Source: Bin55 sp965205965 (GTDB lineage Bacteria > Pseudomonadota > Gammaproteobacteria > Pseudomonadales > Azotimanducaceae). Taken from it: DNA of 64,000 nucleotides. The translations under genes and the position numbers were made by a program. Location: positions 1,240,001-1,304,000 of the forward strand of contig CBDBHT010000008.1 of assembly GCA_965205965.1 (NCBI GenBank), written 5' to 3'. The number at the start of each line of letters is the position of its first letter. Position 1 is the stretch's first letter. Of the stretch, positions 28,998 to 37,960 are shown one piece after another. The notes under the pieces are model-generated. The model was not told the DNA's origin. It saw only the letters and a program-made list of their open reading frames with translations, and did no database searches.

Positions 28998-29380
28998 TTA
29001 GCAAAACATCCTGACGCAACGACAGTCAAACGTGGCCTTCGATAAATGCAAAGAGATCGCCATGGCATGGTCTGCAACTTCAATGGTGTTAACTCCAAGT
29101 GCATTACCCACAAGAATCTCCATTTCTAGCGCGTTCAGGTCAATTGTGTCTACGCCTAACACCCACATGACTAACGATTTTGAGTTTGGGATATGTCGCC
29201 ATAACTTCGCGGCTTGTCAGTGGTAACCCGTTGACTAACGCCCATCCGTATCTTTCGTCGATTCAAGCATGCCTTTAGTGTACCGAATGGGCACTTGAAT
29301 AGATCCATACCACAGAATTCCAATAGGTTGACTCGGTTGTAAATGTTGGGCATTAATGCGACCTTAAGATAATTGCTCAT
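28998..29380 (-). pseudogene. Decayed D-2-hydroxyacid dehydrogenase, N-terminal part
   Basis: The minus strand starts MSNYLKVALMPNIY and contains LTSREVMATYPKLKIVSHVG. After a one-base shift it continues LGVDTIDLNALEMEILVGNA and VNTIEVADHAMAISLHLS. These match the conserved beginning of the catalytic domain and the VAEH-type hinge of D-isomer specific 2-hydroxyacid dehydrogenases. The frame then ends at a TAA and the NAD-binding domain is missing. A gene reduced to its first third. Confidence 0.65.
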
Positions 29381-29686
29381 CCGGCCCTCTCAGTTCAGCT
29401 CGCATTGGACGATCTTCACTAAAACTAGACTTCGGAGTAAGTCATTAGTTGTACTGCACGAGCAAACATACCGCGTGCACCCGTCTGACTTTTGAAACCC
29501 CATGTTTCATCATCCCATTAGAAATTTAAATTCCGAAGGACTTTTTAACGTGCAGCATGTCAGCTATACATGTGGATTACTCCGTACACGGAATTCCGAT
29601 TTATCATTGAGCTTCCCTGAGCAACAGATACACATCACACCGGCCCGTCTACAATATGTGTCCACTGTCCGTCCGAACATCGCACA
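29381..29686. other. Gap without recognised gene
   Basis: About 300 bp between the dehydrogenase pseudogene and the HAD gene. No conserved frame, RNA or repeat was recognised. It presumably holds the promoter of the HAD gene and may include further decayed coding sequence. Confidence 0.4.
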
Positions 29687-30403
29687 TTGCCTTCCAAATA
29701 CAGCGTACTTTTCGATCTGGGAGAAACGCTATTTGAGCCGTTAAATCCCAATCATGTCAGCCAAAATCTTAGTCAAGTCATAGCAACCTCTAATACAAAC
29801 ATCTCACTCTCGACAATGGCTACATCTTTACGTCAGTCGCAAAAGAGAGTTGAAATGAAGTACCAAAAGATTCATTTCTACCGGCATCGGGATTTTGTTT
29901 CCACATGTTTGCGAGAGTGTTTCAAGTATCACGGAATTCAGCTGGAAGATAGAACCGTAACAGATTATTGCGATGCACAACGCAATGCCGTTATTAGGCA
30001 TCTGCAGCCGCGACATGACATGTTCCATATGCTGGAAACGCTAACCCAACGGTTGGAAGCAATGGCCATCGTATCCAATATTGACAATGACCACTTGGGT
30101 CCGTTAGTGAACAGATGGCGATTGAACGAATATATGCGATTCTGCCTGAGTTCAGAATCGGCACAGTCATGCAAACCAGATTCAGCTATTTTTAATCAAG
30201 CACTTAAGATGTTAGGGGTTAATGTATCTAGTTGTCTTTTCGTTGGCGACTCAGAGCAATACGACATCCTAGGTGCAAGCGTAATCGGTATGAAGACAAT
30301 ACGATTTTTCGATGGCTTGAGCAACAAAACATGCACTTGTGCTGACTATCAAATCAAGACACTTAGCGAATTAATCCCTATTGTCGATGATTTACAGCAG
30401 TAA
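29687..30403 (+). CDS. HAD-superfamily hydrolase
   Basis: The 238 residues have motif I VLFDLGETLF, a helical cap (about 20-100), motif II VSNID, motif III Lys in SCKPDSAIF and motif IV FVGDSEQYDILGA, i.e. a pyrimidine-nucleotidase/haloacid-type HAD. In motif I the second acidic residue is Gly (DLG rather than DLD), seen in a minority of active members but possibly reducing phosphatase activity. The start codon is TTG (29687). The stop codon lies inside the target duplication of the downstream IS, so the gene escaped disruption by three bases. Confidence 0.8.
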   Translation: MPSKYSVLFDLGETLFEPLNPNHVSQNLSQVIATSNTNISLSTMATSLRQSQKRVEMKYQKIHFYRHRDFVSTCLRECFKYHGIQLEDRTVTDYCDAQRNAVIRHLQPRHDMFHMLETLTQRLEAMAIVSNIDNDHLGPLVNRWRLNEYMRFCLSSESAQSCKPDSAIFNQALKMLGVNVSSCLFVGDSEQYDILGASVIGMKTIRFFDGLSNKTCTCADYQIKTLSELIPIVDDLQQ

Positions 30404-30406
30404 CTT

Positions 30407-32112
30407 CAGCAATTCCCGCTTCCTGTGAAAAGGTGAAATTGGCGGGGGTTTGAGCGTCTGCGTCTGGTCATTTTTCGCAGACTTTGGTGGTCTGGAGCGA
30501 TGGTTTATGATAGCCGTTTGCGATCCCGATCATGGAGGAAAGGATGCCTCGACAAGCGATGCGCAAGCGATTGAATGCTTCAGGACTGCTGGCGTTGAGT
30601 CGGCAGTGTTTTGAACGGATTGAAGACGAGACGCCGGTCCGCGCCTATCGTCTGGTCGACTGTCTGATGTCGGCTTTGGCGATGTTCGGCCTGAAGTCCC
30701 CGTCGTTGCTGCAGTTTGACCGAGAGGTGCGGTTGGATGGACGGGTTCGGGGTAATCTGCGGCGGCTGTACCAGGTGGATCGGGTGCCGTGCGACACGCA
30801 GATGCGGACGCGTCTGAACCGGGTTCCGGCGCGTGCCTTGCGCCCGGTCTTCCGGCGGCTGTTCCGCGAGCTGCAGCGAGGCAAGGTGCTGAAGCCGTAT
30901 GCGGTGTATGGCCACCACTATCTGTTGTCGCTGGCCGGCACGGGCTTTTTTGCATCGGGAGCCGTGCGCTGCAAGTACTGCTGCGAGCGGCGTCACCGCG
31001 ACGGCACGGTCACCTATCACCATCAGATGCTGGCCGGTGCGATCGTGCATACGGACTGCCGGGCCGTGATCCCGCTGGCACCGGAACCGATCGTCCGGCA
31101 GGACGGTCAGGCGAAGAACGATTGCGAGCGCAATGCCTCGAAGCGGTTTCTGGAAGCGTTGCGTCGAGAGCACCCGCATTTGCAAGTGATCGTGCTGGAG
31201 GACGGCCTGGCCTCCAACGGACCGCATCTGGATCTGCTGGAGCGTCTGAACTTGCGATACCTGATCGGTGCGCGCGGGAGAACGACCATGCGATGCTGTT
31301 CCAGCATCTGGAGGGCACTTCGGTGGACTGGTTTGCGGACCCGAGCGAGGAGGGGCGCGCCGTGGACCGCCGGCTGCGGGTGGTAGAAGACGTCCCGCTC
31401 AGTGCGTCCCGGTCCGACCGTCGGGTGACGGTGCTGCAGTGCCGGGAACGCACCCCGAAGCGGGTCAAGAAACCCGAACGCCAATGGACCTGGATCACGG
31501 ATCTGCCGGTGACCCGAGCCGAGGCACCGGCGACCGCACGGATGGTGCGCAGTCGCTGGAAGATCGAAAACGAGACCTTCAACACGCTGAAAAACCAGGG
31601 GTACGGTCTGGAACACAACTACGGTCACGGTCACCAGTACCTTGCGAATACGCTGGCGACCCTGATGATGCTGGCGTTTCTGATGGACCAGATCCAGCAG
31701 TTGTGCTGCCCACGCTTCCAAGCCGCCCAACGTCGGCAGAGCAGTTATGCATCCCTGTGGGAAAAGATGCGCGGTGCGATCTGGCTCCTGATCCTCCACA
31801 GCTGGGAACAGTTGTACGAAGCCCTCGCTGGTGCGGAACCTGACCGCAGTTTCGGACGACCCGATTCTGGTTTCCGTCCGCCGTAGTGCAACGCGTCCTG
31901 CGCCTCCTGATCGCGGGCACCCCTCCGAGATCCGTCGACATGCGAACCGGGCATGCCTTGGCCCGCACAAAACCCCGCGGCCCAACGCAGCCAAAACGCA
32001 GCTGGGGCAGGCTGAACAAGGGCCCGAAACGATCCCAACGGATGGAAAACATCCAGGGACAGCCACTCAAAACTTGCAGGCACTGCTTTTCCACAGGAAG
32101 CGGGAATTGCTG
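30407..32112 (+). mobile_element. IS element N1 with perfect 9-bp target duplication
   Basis: The termini CAGCAATTCCCGCTTCCTGTG (left) and its mirror at 32092-32112 form inverted repeats of more than 20 bp. The flanking CAGTAACTT at 30398-30406 and 32113-32121 is an exact 9-bp duplication, so the insertion is recent. The size is 1706 bp. A related but diverged element (N2) occupies 47457-50674, and a remnant lies at 40973-41600. Confidence 0.9.
30532..31886 (+). pseudogene. DDE transposase of element N1, frameshifted
   Basis: Two frames join at about 31270 to give one protein of about 450 residues. The N-terminus is MRKRLNASGLLALSRQCFE and the frame shifts after LNLRYLIGAR. The C-terminal half includes SRWKIENETFNTLKNQGYG with the probable catalytic Glu. 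The same architecture is found in N2. N1 reads LAGTG where N2 reads VDGTG, so the probable first catalytic Asp is lost as well. The family resembles IS4-superfamily DDE enzymes. I cannot assign it to a named IS family. Confidence 0.75.
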
Positions 32113-32183
32113 CAGTAACTTGTGTACTTAGCATGGTGTACAACAATTCTCACTGGACGCGAGTCACGAAAAGGCAGCATTAG

Positions 32184-32653
32184 GAGTCTGCTTCGTAGTA
32201 ATGTGGCAGCATTCTTTAGTAGGATATATTTTCTAAAATATACGCTCATGGGGTATATAACTTCCATTCTAAGTCAGTTTTGGGTTACCCATCTTAAAAA
32301 TGTTCTAACCCAGATTTCTCATAATCAAGTCAAAAATGACGTTTTGACGGGATGCGCCGCTTTTCGCGCGGGTCTGCAGCAGTCCGCGAAACGGGCCGGG
32401 GCGCATTCCAAAAATCTGCACCTCTTCCGCAAGCATCGCGCTCAGCACCAACCGCGTCCCGCTTCCATCCAGCCCGGACGCACCCCTTTCGCCATCCGAC
32501 GCACTAATCCGTCCGAACGCACCCCGCCGCAATACCCTTTCCCCCGGCAAAGCCCAATCGGCTTCGTTGTATCAACAACTTAAACGCACATAAATCGTAC
32601 CAAGGCCATTCATTATGAGAAATAAGGGCTAAAGACTTCCTGCGACGCAGGCC
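32184..32653. mobile_element. MITE-1, copy c, split by an IS1380-type MITE
   Basis: The left part (GGAGTCTGCTTCGTAG to the AT-rich core, 32184-32308) and the right part (32629-32653) align with MITE-1 copies a and b. The pieces join cleanly once 32309-32628 and one CTAA are removed. The ends are more diverged than in copies a and b, so this is the oldest copy. Confidence 0.65.
32309..32628. mobile_element. IS1380-derived MITE (320 bp) with CTAA duplication
   Basis: It begins CCCAGATTTCTCATAA and ends TTATGAGAAATAAGGG, the same termini as the IS1380 element at 58295-63366, and is flanked by CTAA on both sides (32305-32308, 32629-32632). The interior resembles the non-coding end of that IS (63040-63360) and holds no transposase. 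It is a non-autonomous derivative moved in trans. Confidence 0.85.
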
Positions 32654-33114
32654 CCTAGTAGACCATCACTTTTGTATTGATGGGTAAAGTGATTTCAGTT
32701 TGATCCGCGCGTCGGCGGTCGTGAATCGCCAATCCACCCGCACGGCTTCGCGGTCCCTTCGTGGGGCACTCCTGCCAAAGCATTGATCTCGTGTCGTCTG
32801 GCATGTGCCTGCGTACCAAAACACCACTGCCAGCACTGCTTCATCTACGATCGTCCTCGACCGATAACCGCACGAAGCCAGATGCGCATGGGCCACCTCG
32901 AACAACTCCTCTCCGAGACGTGCTTCTCCAGCACATGAAGAACGGTCCTGTATCGTCGTCGTCTCGTCCGGCAGTAACTCCGCCAACCTCAATCCTGCAA
33001 ACCGCCACACCACGCCTAGCGAGTGCGACCCTCGACTGCGATCCGCCTTCAAGCAATGACTCTCGATGTACTGCTCGAACCGTTCCTATGGGATTAGCCG
33101 GGCCATCTTCTTTC
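32654..33114 (-). pseudogene. Fused scraps of IS630 and IS5-type transposases
   Basis: On the minus strand, VDWRFTTADARIKLKSLYPS near 32680-32740 is an IS630 C-terminus, as at 24600-24652. Bases about 32820-33020 read LAELLPDETT and LGEELFEVAHAHLAS, a conserved stretch of IS5-family transposases, with frame breaks between. No full gene remains. Confidence 0.6.
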
Positions 33115-33280
33115 AGGAAAATCTCGTGCCGTATTCGACATCTCTTCAGATCGCGTTCCACACAACATTTCGTTGTGCATTGAGACGGGTTCCGGGTACC
33201 GATACTGCCTCCATTATCGCGAAACCCCATCCAGAAAGTCCAGACTAATAGCGGAGTTTAGGCTATACGGGGAATTGCTG
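33115..33280. repeat. MITE-3, copy b (left part degraded)
   Basis: The right 130 bp match copies at 41584-41789 and, inverted, 43404-43612, ending in CTATACGGGGAATTGCTG. The end sequence resembles the termini of elements N1 and N2 (CAGCAATTCCC), so the family is probably mobilised by N-type transposases. Confidence 0.65.
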
Positions 33281-33316
33281 GCCGTCTAGAAGCAGTTAGC
33301 CGGATGATGAAATCAG

Positions 33317-34249
33317 CTAACTCATTAAAACAACTTTACCCAACTCAACAATTGTTGAATCGAGGCGTCCCCATCGGCCAGGTCTCCAGCCAAGTCGATT
33401 TAAAGAATGGCAAGACATTGGGTTTCGGGGAGGCATTTCTTTCGTCTGGTCTAGGTCGGAAGTATTTACACTGCCAGTTGTAAAGAATTCATTGAACGCC
33501 CGCTTCAAGAAATGCTCCGAAATCGCGATATCAGAACAGTTGAAACTCTTACCAATCACGTCAGTCGCTGGCTTGGTAAGTAGTTTTTCAACAGCATCCG
33601 CTACATCCTCGCCATGCACTTCGGTGTGCGCCTGATGCGACCAATGATGATCACCCGCTAAAGATTTCCGTGCGATGTCCCACCATTTGTTACTCTGCAC
33701 GCAACTTGTCACGCCATAAATTCCAGTGGGACGCAGTACGCAAGCTCCGATCGAACCGTAAAGCGGAACGAGCGATTCCTGAGCCGCTTTTAATGATCCA
33801 TAATGAGTTGTCGGTCTGAGTTCAGCTTCGTCACCGATACCCGTTACTCGAGCTGAAGTCATTGCATATCCATCGAAGACCGAACGGCTGGAAAAGAGTA
33901 CCGTACGCTTCACTCCGGCGGTTTGAGCTATTTCCAAAAGGTGGAGAGTGCCGAACAAGTTGGTTCGCCAAAACGCAACCGGGTCGTTCCCTTCTCCACC
34001 TCGATAACGATTTGATTCGTGTGCGAACGCCGTATGCACTAAGGCATCAGAATCTGCAAGAGTTGGTTCAAAAGTCTGAGGGTTGTCTAGATCTCCTTGC
34101 ATTCGAACAAGCAGTTCTGATTGTGTAAACTGAATATTCGATTTCTTTTGCATTCGTTCAACTGCGACCACATGGTGTCCATCTCGCAACATGCGGTTAA
34201 CCACAAACTGTCCTACGATGCCAGTTGCTCCCGTAATGGTTACTCGCAT
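33317..34249 (-). CDS. sqdC: SqdC-like NAD-dependent epimerase/dehydratase
   Basis: Extended-SDR protein of 310 residues with the Rossmann start VTITGATGIVGQFVV and the active-site Tyr/Lys in THYGSLKAAQ (about 148-157). In Rhodobacter the sqdBDC operon contains a reductase-like sqdC of this kind, needed for normal sulfolipid synthesis. Identity as SqdC is inferred mainly from the operon, since the family also includes generic sugar-nucleotide epimerases. The start overlaps the sqdD end by 10 nt. Confidence 0.7.
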   Translation of the reverse strand: MRVTITGATGIVGQFVVNRMLRDGHHVVAVERMQKKSNIQFTQSELLVRMQGDLDNPQTFEPTLADSDALVHTAFAHESNRYRGGEGNDPVAFWRTNLFGTLHLLEIAQTAGVKRTVLFSSRSVFDGYAMTSARVTGIGDEAELRPTTHYGSLKAAQESLVPLYGSIGACVLRPTGIYGVTSCVQSNKWWDIARKSLAGDHHWSHQAHTEVHGEDVADAVEKLLTKPATDVIGKSFNCSDIAISEHFLKRAFNEFFTTGSVNTSDLDQTKEMPPRNPMSCHSLNRLGWRPGRWGRLDSTIVELGKVVLMS

Positions 34250-35055
34250 ACTTTGACATGTGCTAGTAGCTCATCCGGAATGGGCTTCCCATCTAACATA
34301 TTATACCACAAATCAATCAATGGTTGTAGCTGGTCGGCTTTCGGATGGATAGGCTCCCACGGTTTTTCGTACTGATAATGCACCACGCGGATAGACGGCC
34401 AATGCCATAAAGCGGGCAAATTAAAATAGATATACTGGAGTGCATTAAAAACATAAGGGAGACCATGCCAATCCGGGAAAAAAGACTCTAAAAACGTTTG
34501 ATCGGTACGCCTCCAAAATGTGTCCCGTTGATCCAAACGTTCGATCATCTTGTCATACGTATACCGAGAGGGTTGAGCAACAAACACTCCTGAATTTAAT
34601 CGATGCATATCTTTAAGCGTCTCATAGAGGTTGGGAGCCGCTGAAAATTCCGGGTATCCGAAAAGTTTATCAATGTTGCGAACAACAATGACATCGGCAT
34701 CTAGAAACACTACGCGATCATACTGTTCCAATTCCCATAATCGCAGCTTGCAGAAATTGTCGAGCGGGTCATGAAACGTTGGTTTGTGACCTTTTGTGAA
34801 AGGTGCCGCGATATGTTGTGCGGAGCGAGAATGGCGTTCTCGGAATGCATCCGATAGCTCCGGTCGACTAACTTCTTGAACAATACAGCCTTCCCGTTCG
34901 AGCACATCGACATTATTCGCAACCTGATACGTCGAGAGAACGATTAATGGATATTCGCTTCGTACTTGCTTTAGGGATTTAGCAAGAGCCAGAGCCCCAA
35001 GTACGTAATCGCTGTTTGTGACTAGACTGACGTATGCAAAGCTCACGCGTTGCAA
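34240..35055 (-). CDS. sqdD: SqdD-like glycogenin-type glycosyltransferase (GT8)
   Basis: The 271 residues are a glycogenin-type GT8 fold with the metal/nucleotide-sugar motif FLDADVIVVRN (about 117-127) and the acceptor-side NSGVFVAQPS. In Rhodobacter sphaeroides the glycogenin-like SqdD is the proposed sulfoquinovosyltransferase that moves sulfoquinovose to diacylglycerol. The start codon is TTG and lies inside a 17-bp tandem repeat that also covers the sqdB stop. A GTG three codons further is an alternative. Confidence 0.8.
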   Translation of the reverse strand: MQRVSFAYVSLVTNSDYVLGALALAKSLKQVRSEYPLIVLSTYQVANNVDVLEREGCIVQEVSRPELSDAFRERHSRSAQHIAAPFTKGHKPTFHDPLDNFCKLRLWELEQYDRVVFLDADVIVVRNIDKLFGYPEFSAAPNLYETLKDMHRLNSGVFVAQPSRYTYDKMIERLDQRDTFWRRTDQTFLESFFPDWHGLPYVFNALQYIYFNLPALWHWPSIRVVHYQYEKPWEPIHPKADQLQPLIDLWYNMLDGKPIPDELLAHVKVCE

Positions 35056-35094
35056 ACTTTCACGCGTTGCAAACTTTCACGCGTTGCAAACTTT
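35044..35094. repeat. Three perfect 17-bp tandem repeats at the sqdB-sqdD junction
   Basis: The unit CACGCGTTGCAAACTTT occurs exactly three times (35044-35060, 35061-35077, 35078-35094). It spans the last sqdB codons and stop and the first sqdD codons. Because 17 is not a multiple of three, gain or loss of a unit would change the sqdB stop or sqdD start context. It may act as a translational switch or may be a recent slippage product. Confidence 0.95.
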
Positions 35095-36318
35095 ATGGTG
35101 CGACGGTTGCGAAGCCTTTTGAAAATCCTTAATCTGAGGTGGAACACTCGCGATTTCTTGCGTCCACATCGATGTAGATGGGATACGCTTTAGATCAATC
35201 CGCTGGGCATATTTCGCCGCCACATCAAGAAGTTCCTCCATTAATCCTGTCCTAAGTAGGATCGGCTTCAACCCCAGTTCAAGGAACTGTTTGTTTGAAA
35301 CTTGCAGCTCGTTTTCATTAGATTCTTTGCGAGGATTGGTAACATACGTGACTTCGGCACCCGTCACCTCAGATACGATGTTGGCAAGATCGCGGATGCG
35401 ATGAGTTTCCGTCATTTGATTGAAGATTTTCGGCCGATCGTCTCTTTCCGGCGGATTCACTAGTGCCAGTTCTATACATCGAACTGAGTCTTGGATATTG
35501 ATGAATGCCCGCGTCTGTCCACCAGTTCCATGTACCGTTAATGGATGCCCTACGGCTGCTTGAATTAAGAAACGATTAAGTACCGTACCGTAGTCACCAT
35601 CATAATCGAATCGATTGATCAGCTGGATATGACGACGAGTTTGATCAGTGTGCGTACCCCAAACAATTCCCTGATGAAGATCAGTAATCCGACATCCATC
35701 ATTTCGCGAATAAAAAACGAACAGTATTTGGTCCAGGCACTTCGTCATGTGATATACGCTGCCCGGATTGGCAGGATAAAGGATTTCATGATCGTGTGAA
35801 TTGCCTTCGTCGTCTTTGATAGTAACCGTGAGATACCCTTCCGGGATAGTTGCACCAACATTGTCATAACCGTACACCCCCATCGTGCCCAGATGTACAA
35901 CGTGGGCATCAAGACGAATCTCAACCAGCGCGTTAAGCAAGTTGTGCGTGGCATTGACATTATTATTTACCGTGTATGACTTTAGTCGATCGCTTTTCAT
36001 CGAATACGGGGCAGCCCGTTGCTGAGCAAGATGAATGATTGCATCTGGACGCCAATGTTCAAGCCATCGTTTCACCCGCTCGTATTCGGTTGCTACGTCA
36101 AGCAGCTCAAAACCGATGCGTTTACCTGAGACCTGCTCCCAAATGCGAAGCCGCTCTTGGATTGAGTCCATAGGCGTCAAAGATTGGACCCCAAGCTCAG
36201 TGTCTATGCGTCTGCGACTTAGGTTGTCAACGATTGTAACGTCATGGTCGCGATTGGATAAATGGAGGCACGTAGGCCAACCGACAAACCCATCACCACC
36301 GAATACTGCTATTCGCAA
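35077..36318 (-). CDS. sqdB: UDP-sulfoquinovose synthase
   Basis: Extended-SDR enzyme that makes UDP-sulfoquinovose from UDP-glucose and sulfite, the head-group donor of sulfoquinovosyl diacylglycerol. The 413 residues show FGGDGFVGWPTCLHLS, the SQD1-typical HLAQQRAAPYSM, LGTMGVYG (catalytic Thr) and the YxxxK pair in VYHMTKCLDQ, plus HQGIVWGT and GTGGQTRAFINI. First gene of the sqdB-sqdD-sqdC operon. The enzyme is typical of phototrophs and some alphaproteobacteria; in a non-phototrophic gammaproteobacterium it suggests transfer and perhaps phosphate sparing. Confidence 0.95.
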   Translation of the reverse strand: MRIAVFGGDGFVGWPTCLHLSNRDHDVTIVDNLSRRRIDTELGVQSLTPMDSIQERLRIWEQVSGKRIGFELLDVATEYERVKRWLEHWRPDAIIHLAQQRAAPYSMKSDRLKSYTVNNNVNATHNLLNALVEIRLDAHVVHLGTMGVYGYDNVGATIPEGYLTVTIKDDEGNSHDHEILYPANPGSVYHMTKCLDQILFVFYSRNDGCRITDLHQGIVWGTHTDQTRRHIQLINRFDYDGDYGTVLNRFLIQAAVGHPLTVHGTGGQTRAFINIQDSVRCIELALVNPPERDDRPKIFNQMTETHRIRDLANIVSEVTGAEVTYVTNPRKESNENELQVSNKQFLELGLKPILLRTGLMEELLDVAAKYAQRIDLKRIPSTSMWTQEIASVPPQIKDFQKASQPSHHKVCNA

Positions 36319-36565
36319 GAGATTGCCTCCCTAGATTCGTTTGTAGTACCTGGAATTGTATTATGTGGATCAATGCAAGGATATATGAGTGAGGTTACAG
36401 GCCCGCTCAACCTCACAAAAACATGAAGAGGGAGTCCTATTATCTATGTACCTAGAAACTGACGCGTGTTGTCACCAAAACATACCGAGGTTTGTTCGAA
36501 ATATACAAAGCCCGCTTGCTCAGTATGCTTGCAATTATATTGGGTATGACTGAAATCTTAAGCAT

Positions 36566-36921
36566 TGGTGGAGGCGGCGGGAGTCGAACCCGCGTCCGTC
36601 AGACCATCATCTTCAGCTCTACATGCATAGTTACGTCTATTGATTTAGCGAGATTGCGACCCGACGAACAGGGTGTAATCCTGCGAGTTTCCTTCTTTTA
36701 ACGTCCGACCCGGAAACAAGTATCGTACGCGAACCCGTGAACGCGCTCTCGATGTTTCAACACGGGTAACCAAAACATCAAGATTAGCAGGCTTAAGCTG
36801 CTAGTGCGTAATTATTGTCGTTGGCAACTATAAGAAGTTGCAGCAATTGATTTACGAGAGTCACTACCCTCTCGACATGCACCTAGGATTCCGCATCCGT
36901 CGTCGAAGCCAAATCGCCCCC
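36566..36921 (-). ncRNA. ssrA: Transfer-messenger RNA (tmRNA)
   Basis: The minus strand begins GGGGGCGATTTGGCTTCGAC and ends with the tRNA-like GGTTCGACTCCCGCCGCC-type T arm, TCC, A and CCA. The acceptor strands GGGGGCG and CGCCTCC pair with one G-U. The tag reading frame at 36793-36825 encodes ANDNNYALAA and stop, the usual proteobacterial degradation tag. It works with SmpB (27083-27544). The length of about 356 nt is normal. Confidence 0.96.
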
Positions 36922-37273
36922 AATGAATCGGAATTACAAAATTCTGCCACTATTCGTCTATACGTCGCCCTCCTGAGGAACTTCAACCCAAAGTACAGCG
37001 GATTTTACACCCAAATTGCTTTTTTGTTGGTAGCCCCTTATACCAGTTCGATACGTTTAACTGTAGAGGCCGTAGTATCTACGACTTCACTAGGATATTC
37101 ATTGAATAATAAGAACGATACTGCCACCACCGAACATAGCAAACCGTTATTCTTAGTATTTCTTTCGCTGAGACGATTCGTGCCTCAGAATAAAGAATAA
37201 CTTGCCAAATTACAATTAAGGATTGTAGCAATCGCTTCAGCCCCAAACGTGCTTCATTGCAAAATAGCGAACC
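36922..37273. other. Intergenic, no gene recognised
   Basis: AT-rich region between the tmRNA 5' end and the TnpB remnant. The tmRNA promoter must lie here. No conserved frame or repeat was found. Confidence 0.4.
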
Positions 37274-37930
37274 TCACCCATCGGCTTTCGGCTTTACGTG
37301 CTTACCGGGTTGCTCCGTCGTCCCTTGGGAAGACTTCGTTAGATGCTTGATCCGCACATCCTCGACCGCGATCCACTTCCCGTGATTTCTCACGATGGCC
37401 TTCGTGAGCTGGCGCAGATGAGGGTCCCTGGTTGCGGACGTCAAGTCCGTGGCATGCCACGCCAATGACCGCTTGACTTCGGTACGATTATTCGATCCCT
37501 TGACGCAACGCGATAGTTTGCGCTGCAACCACCTCCTCCGGGGATGGTTGTGCTCATGCTTCGAGATACATGCTCCATCCGAAAGCACTGCGCGGTGCTT
37601 CACCGCCACGCCGAAGGATCGTATGCCCCTGCCCTTCGATTTGAACCACGGGAACCCGCCGTGTTGGAAAAACCATTGATAAGATTTATGCAACCGATTC
37701 AAGGCTGAGCGTTGCATGCCCGTGTGAAATTTCGCGCAGTCCAGATCGAAGAAGCGTATCTCGGTCAGCAATGGGTACTGATCATGGAAATGGATGGTCT
37801 CGCCTGTCTTGTGATAGCAGTCGATGCGTTCTTGCAACGCGACGTTGTAGAATTGCCGTTGCTGCTCAAGGAACTCCGATAGATGGTACCCGCCAGATGA
37901 TCTTTGTAGCGATAATGCCATCAATGCCAA
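37274..37930 (-). pseudogene. TnpB (IS200/IS605 OrfB) remnant
   Basis: The 218 codons show TnpB features: FLEQQRQFYNVALQERI near the start, FPWFKSKGRGIRSFG, WLQRKLSRCVKGSNNRTEVK and KWIAVEDVRIKHLTKS (RuvC-II region with Glu). The RuvC-I segment with its catalytic Asp is missing between the last two blocks, and the zinc-ribbon and RuvC-III part is lost because the frame ends early. It therefore cannot be an active RNA-guided nuclease. No TnpA is nearby. Confidence 0.75.
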
Positions 37931-37960
37931 TTCTCGATCCGCACTCAGTCACACTATCGT

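Noticed and set aside
35044..35094. 17-bp repeats as CRISPR or iterons
   Set aside because: Only three contiguous units, too short for CRISPR, and no replication gene nearby.
36838..37200. Coding frame over the tmRNA 5' region
   Set aside because: Explained by the tmRNA sequence on the other strand. No protein family resemblance.
37274..37930. Active TnpB or Cas12-like nuclease
   Set aside because: The RuvC-I segment and the zinc-ribbon/RuvC-III part are missing, and no guide RNA structure could be argued for.
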